Part shown: positions 60,667-64,000 of the stretch, piece by piece
How the letters are laid out: each line of letters starts with the position of its first letter
Position numbering within the stretch: position 1 is the first letter of the stretch
Source: Streptomyces zhaozhouensis
GTDB lineage: Bacteria > Actinomycetota > Actinomycetes > Streptomycetales > Streptomycetaceae
Assembly (NCBI RefSeq): GCF_900230195.1
Contig: NZ_OCNE01000001.1
Coordinates: 434,001 to 498,000 of the forward strand
DNA: 64,000 nt
Direction: 5' to 3'
Notes under the pieces: model-generated
What the model saw: the letters and a program-made list of their open reading frames with translations, nothing else
The model's database searches: none
Told to the model about the DNA's origin: nothing
Program-made: the position numbers and the translations under genes

Positions 60667-61803
60667 GTGCGGTTTCTGAGCGACGAACGGGAGACGCTGG
60701 AGCGGCTGCTGCCCGGCCTGGGCAGGCGGCTGGCCGGCCCCGAACTCGCCGAGCTGGAGCGCCCAGGCGGGCCCGCGCTCCGCGCGTTCCGCCAGGCCAG
60801 GGGGGCCGGGCTGCTGGCGCCCGCGCTGCACGGCGGGGCGGGGGCCGGCGCGGCCGACGCGCTGCGCTGCACGCTGGCGATCGGCGCGGTGGCCCCGTCG
60901 CTGGCGATCGCCACGACGACGCACCACTTCTCGGTGGCCGGCCTGGCGGCGCTCGCCCGGCGCGGCGAGGACTTCGCGTGGCTGCTGCTGGACGCCGTCG
61001 TCCGCGACCGGCTGCTGCTGGCCGGCGCCTTCGCCGGGGGGCCGGGCGGTCCCGGCCCCCTCACGCCGGCGATGCGGGCGGAGCGCGCGCCGGACGGCGG
61101 CTGGCTGGTCAGCGGCGCCAAGCGGCCCTGCGCGCTGTCGCGTTCGGCGGACGTCCTCGTCGCCGGCGTCCGCCTCGTCGAGAGGGGAAGGGAGATCGGG
61201 TCCGGGGTGGCCCTGGCCCCCTCCGGCAGCGAGGGCGTCTCGGTGCGGCCGTGTCGGAACGCGCCGGTGCTGACCGCCGCCGAGGGCGACGAACTGGTCC
61301 TGGAGAACGTGCGGGTCGACGACCAGCTGGTGATCGGGGTCGCCCCGGAGCGGGGCGCGGCCGAGGAGGACCGGCCGCGGGCGTTCGGGCCTCTCTGGTG
61401 CGCGCTGCTGCTCAGCGGCGCCGCCCTGGGCGTGGTCTCCGGGCTGGTGGAACGGGTCCTGACGTCCGGGCGCGGCACCGCGCGGGAGCGGGGGGAGCTG
61501 GTCGCGGACGTCGAGGCGGCCGTGCGGGCGCTGGACCGGGTCGCCGGCTGGGTCGACGCGGGCGCGAGCGGCTCCCCGACGCGGGCCGCCGCGCTGATGG
61601 CCCGCCACACGACGCGGGCCGCCGTGCGAAGGGCGGCGGGGCAGGCCGTCGGGCTGCTGGGCGGGCCGGCGTCCCTCGAAGGGGGCGACGTCGGCTATCT
61701 CGCGCGTGCCTGCCACGCGTTGGCGTTCCCCCCGACCTCGCGCGGGTCGACGGCCGAGCCGCTGGACGCTTGTCTGGGCGGCGCCGGTCTGGCCGTCGGC
61801 TGA
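60667..61803 (+). CDS. acyl-CoA dehydrogenase-family protein
   Basis: 378 residues. Three-domain layout: helical N terminus, a beta middle domain (RAERAPDGGWLVSGAKRPCALSRSADVLVAG, partly quoted) and a C-terminal helical bundle (RQARGAGLLAPALHGGAGAGAADALRC near the N part). It resembles acyl-CoA dehydrogenase-like flavoproteins, but the catalytic Glu and flavin-binding Trp/Thr motifs are not clearly present. It may act on a carrier-bound or small substrate. GTG 60667 follows GAGGTGGGGG. Upstream the 167-bp repeats and a palindrome precede it. Confidence 0.75.
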   Translation: MRFLSDERETLERLLPGLGRRLAGPELAELERPGGPALRAFRQARGAGLLAPALHGGAGAGAADALRCTLAIGAVAPSLAIATTTHHFSVAGLAALARRGEDFAWLLLDAVVRDRLLLAGAFAGGPGGPGPLTPAMRAERAPDGGWLVSGAKRPCALSRSADVLVAGVRLVERGREIGSGVALAPSGSEGVSVRPCRNAPVLTAAEGDELVLENVRVDDQLVIGVAPERGAAEEDRPRAFGPLWCALLLSGAALGVVSGLVERVLTSGRGTARERGELVADVEAAVRALDRVAGWVDAGASGSPTRAAALMARHTTRAAVRRAAGQAVGLLGGPASLEGGDVGYLARACHALAFPPTSRGSTAEPLDACLGGAGLAVG

Positions 61804-61953
61804 CCGGCGCGAACGGCGGACGAACGACAACGGGACGAGCGGCGACGGAGGAGCGCGCCCGCGCCCTGAACGCCGCCCCGCCCACGGGGAACGCGCCCCC
61901 GCGAAACGCGACGCCGGGGGACACGACGCCGAGGACCGGCGGTCGTCACCCCG

Positions 61954-63009
61954 TCAACCGCCCGCCGTGGCAAGGGAACTGCGTCGCACCAGCAGCTCGT
62001 GCCCCATCCGCACCGTCCGGTAGGGCAGGTCGTCGCCCCGTGTGATCCGTTCGTGCAGCAGCCGCATCGCCTCCCGGGCGATGCCCCGCTTGTCCGGCGC
62101 GACGGTCGTCAGCGGCGGGTTGCAGTACCGCGCCTCGTCCGTGCCGTCGAAGCCGACCACGGCCAGGTCCTCGGGCACCCGCAGCCCCCGTTCCAGCGCC
62201 GCGTGCACCGCCCCGACCGCCAGCATGTCGTTGAACGCGAAGACCGCGTCCGGCGGCGCCGGGCCGTCCAGCAGCGCGCCGACCGCCGCGGCGCCCTCGG
62301 CGCGGGTGTAGTGGTCGACCCGCGGGGCCAGTTCGGCGTCGAGGGGCACCCCGGCCTCCTCCAGCGCGGCGCGGTACCCCGCGATCCGCCGGTGGCTGTT
62401 CTCCGTCCCCGCGGCCGGTGACTCCCCCACCGCCGCGACCCTCCGGCGTCCCAGCGCCAGCAGGTGCGCGACGGCCTCCCGCGCCGCCCCCTCGTTGTCC
62501 ACGATCACCAGGTCGCCGGGGCCCCGGTCGCCCTGCTCGCCGAGCAGCGCCAGCGGGCGGCCGGCCGCGTGCGCGGCGACCTCGTCGGCGGCCAGCGCCT
62601 GCGGGTAGAAGACCAGCCCGTCGGTCGGCGTCGGCCCGTAGCCGGCCAGCGCGCGGCGCTCCAACTCGCCGTCGCCTTTGGTCTGTTCGATCAGCACCGT
62701 CCAGCCGAGCGCGGCGGCCTCGTCCATCAGCAGCCGGGCCAGCTCGGCGAAGTAGGAGTTGTCGATGGTGGGGATGGCGAGCGAGACGACGCCCGAGCGG
62801 CCGGCCCGCAGGTTGCGGGCCGAGGAGTTCGGCACATAGCCGATCCGTTCGATGGTCTCCAGGACGCGCCGGCGGGTGGCGTCGGAGACGTTGGGGGCAC
62901 CGCGCACCACGTTGGAGACCGTCATCACCGACACACCGGCGAGCGTGGCGACGTCCCTCAACGAAGGCCGCCCCCCGGGCCGGGGGCCTCCCGCAGCTTC
63001 ACGTGGCAT
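61954..63009 (-). CDS. LacI-family transcriptional regulator
   Basis: 351 residues. Helix-turn-helix SLRDVATLAGVSVMTVSNVVRG and hinge helix near NSSARNLRAGRSG; effector domain with FAFNDMLAVGAVHAALERGLRVPEDL (partly quoted). ATG 63009 (MPREAAGGP) precedes the DNA-binding domain; a frame to 63063 adds a non-conserved segment. It is divergent from a sugar-binding protein gene at 63168, with a palindrome between them, so it is probably a sugar-responsive repressor of that ABC operon. Confidence 0.92.
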   Translation of the reverse strand: MPREAAGGPRPGGRPSLRDVATLAGVSVMTVSNVVRGAPNVSDATRRRVLETIERIGYVPNSSARNLRAGRSGVVSLAIPTIDNSYFAELARLLMDEAAALGWTVLIEQTKGDGELERRALAGYGPTPTDGLVFYPQALAADEVAAHAAGRPLALLGEQGDRGPGDLVIVDNEGAAREAVAHLLALGRRRVAAVGESPAAGTENSHRRIAGYRAALEEAGVPLDAELAPRVDHYTRAEGAAAVGALLDGPAPPDAVFAFNDMLAVGAVHAALERGLRVPEDLAVVGFDGTDEARYCNPPLTTVAPDKRGIAREAMRLLHERITRGDDLPYRTVRMGHELLVRRSSLATAGG

Positions 63010-63064
63010 GGCGCCAGTATGACGCGAAACAAACAAGCCCGGTGAGGGGGGTTTACAAGCCAAG

Positions 63065-63076
63065 TTTAACGTTACA
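63065..63076. promoter_or_regulatory. candidate LacI operator
   Basis: TAACGTTA (63067-63074) is a perfect palindrome with central CG, within TTTAACGTTACA. It is AT-rich against its surroundings, between the divergent LacI and binding-protein genes. Confidence 0.55.
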
Positions 63077-63167
63077 CACTCGGGCGAAGTCCAGTCTCAG
63101 GACGTGCGACCCGGACGCCCCGAGGCGTCCGCCCGCCGTCGTCCTCGAATCCCGCACGAGGCCCGAC

Positions 63168-64000
63168 ATGCCGCGACACATCCGCAACCCCGCGCCCGCC
63201 CCCCGACCCTCCCGCCGGACCGTGCTCGGCCTGGCCGCCACCGGACTGGTGGCCGCCGGCTGCGGCGGCGGGGGAGGTGGTCCCGGAATGGCCGCCTCCT
63301 GGTGGGGCGACCCCGGCCTCAACGACGCCCTCGACGACGCGGTCGGCGCCTTCCGCGAGGCCGGCGCCGGACGACCGCGCGTCCACTCGGAGTTCCTGCC
63401 CTGGGACGGGTACTGGGACAAGCTCGCCACCCGCACCGCCGGCGGTGACACCCCCGACCTGATGATGCAGGCCGCCACCTATCTCCCCGAGTACGTGGGC
63501 CGGGGCGCGCTGCGCCCGCTCGACCCCTACCTCGGCGACGCGCTGCGCCTGGACGACGTCGACGCCAGCGCCCGTTCCACCGGCGGCTACCGGGGCAGGA
63601 CCTACGCGGTCGTGGCCGCCACCAACGCGCTGACCGTGATCGCCGACCGGGGGCTGCTGCGCGGGGTCACCGGCCGCGACCTGCCGGACGACCGCGCCTG
63701 GACCTGGGACGACCTGGAGGAGCTGGCCGGCGAGGTGCACCGCGCCTCGGACGGGGAGGTCTTCGGCCTCCAGGACGGCGGCGGCGACCTGATGGCCTTC
63801 CAGCTCTTCGTGCGCCAGCGCGGGCGCGAACTCTTCGACGAGGAGGACCGGTTGGCCTTCCCTGTCGACTGGCTGGCCGAGTGGCTGGCGCTGTGGCAGC
63901 GGCTGCGCGAGCGGGGCGCGGCGCCGCCGCCCGACATGACGGCCGAGAGCGTCAACATGCTGGCACAGAGCCCGATGGTGCGTGGCCGGGCCGCGATGAC
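63168..64000 (+). CDS. sugar ABC transporter substrate-binding lipoprotein, 5' part
   Basis: About 278 codons are visible; the gene runs past the end of the window. The signal has a twin-arginine SRRTVLGL and ends VAAGC with lipidated Cys32, so it is a Tat-exported lipoprotein. The mature part fits extracellular solute-binding family 1: SWWGDPGLNDALDDAVGAFRE, EFLPWDGYWDKLATRTAGGDTPDLMM, RPLDPYL. It binds an oligosaccharide and feeds permeases presumably encoded further right. ATG 63168 has GAGG upstream. Divergent LacI regulator likely controls it. Confidence 0.88.
   Translation, partial: MPRHIRNPAPAPRPSRRTVLGLAATGLVAAGCGGGGGGPGMAASWWGDPGLNDALDDAVGAFREAGAGRPRVHSEFLPWDGYWDKLATRTAGGDTPDLMMQAATYLPEYVGRGALRPLDPYLGDALRLDDVDASARSTGGYRGRTYAVVAATNALTVIADRGLLRGVTGRDLPDDRAWTWDDLEELAGEVHRASDGEVFGLQDGGGDLMAFQLFVRQRGRELFDEEDRLAFPVDWLAEWLALWQRLRERGAAPPPDMTAESVNMLAQSPMVRGRAAM

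Overview
The window is very GC-rich, with strong third-position G/C bias, GTG starts, short start/stop overlaps and genes on both strands. Streptomyces-type families recur (DUF7873, HtaA heme proteins with a LAxTG wall-sorting signal, LAL and CGNR regulators, class I terminator hairpins). It reads as a chromosomal segment of Streptomyces or a close relative. No phage, integrase, transposase, CRISPR array or rRNA was seen.

Layout. 2-870: the 3' end of a DUF7873 gene, then an RNA locus whose tRNA-like gene is circularly permuted (T-arm half first, D-arm half second), closed by a 12-bp hairpin. 987-8683: macro-domain protein, Ser/Thr kinase, GH13 glucosidase, DUF1275 membrane protein, VOC protein, and a divergent PLP dehydratase/LysR pair. 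8759-14933: heme uptake, with two HtaA-domain proteins divergent from hmuTUV across an iron box. 15352-23492: first block of an exopolysaccharide (EPS) programme (priming sugar transferase, GDP-fucose genes fcl and gmd, a 952-aa secreted propeller/LamG protein, a lipoprotein, a GT2 transferase). 23929-30342: a LacI-controlled operon with an ABC importer, lactonase-like hydrolase, GATase1-like protein and PfkB kinase. 30421-38618: GT4, argS, TPR, MOSC, a divergent MFS/CGNR pair, DsbA-like and NmrA-like proteins. 38763-43968: HxlR regulator, acyltransferase fusion, Wzy-like polymerase, APH(6)-like kinase. 44162-47093: two-component system and two small conserved proteins. 47173-53215: second EPS block (Wzx-like flippase, Wzz plus degenerate BY-kinase, GT4, cytidylyltransferase, CDP-alcohol transferase). 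53332-61803: lipoprotein, prim-pol-like protein, dimethylargininase-type enzyme, a secreted Scabin/pierisin-like ADP-ribosyltransferase, a LAL regulator, three tandem 167-bp repeats and an acyl-CoA dehydrogenase-like protein. 61954-64000: a second LacI regulator divergent from a sugar-binding lipoprotein cut by the window end.

How the genes fit together. Priming transferase, glycosyltransferases, GDP-fucose synthesis, acyltransferase, polymerase, flippase and chain-length protein make a nearly complete Wzx/Wzy-type EPS pathway, split into blocks by unrelated genes. The HtaA/HmuTUV set is an iron-regulated heme scavenging system. The 23929-30342 operon looks like uptake and catabolism of one small molecule whose identity the sequence does not reveal.

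The item most worth attention is the permuted tRNA-like gene at 691-770. It has 23 base pairs and the usual D-loop/T-loop tertiary positions, but in permuted order, and I know of no standard bacterial route for maturing such a transcript. Next are the Scabin-like toxin, the uncharacterised LacI operon, the 167-bp hairpin repeats and the overlapping cytidylyltransferase/CDP-alcohol transferase pair.
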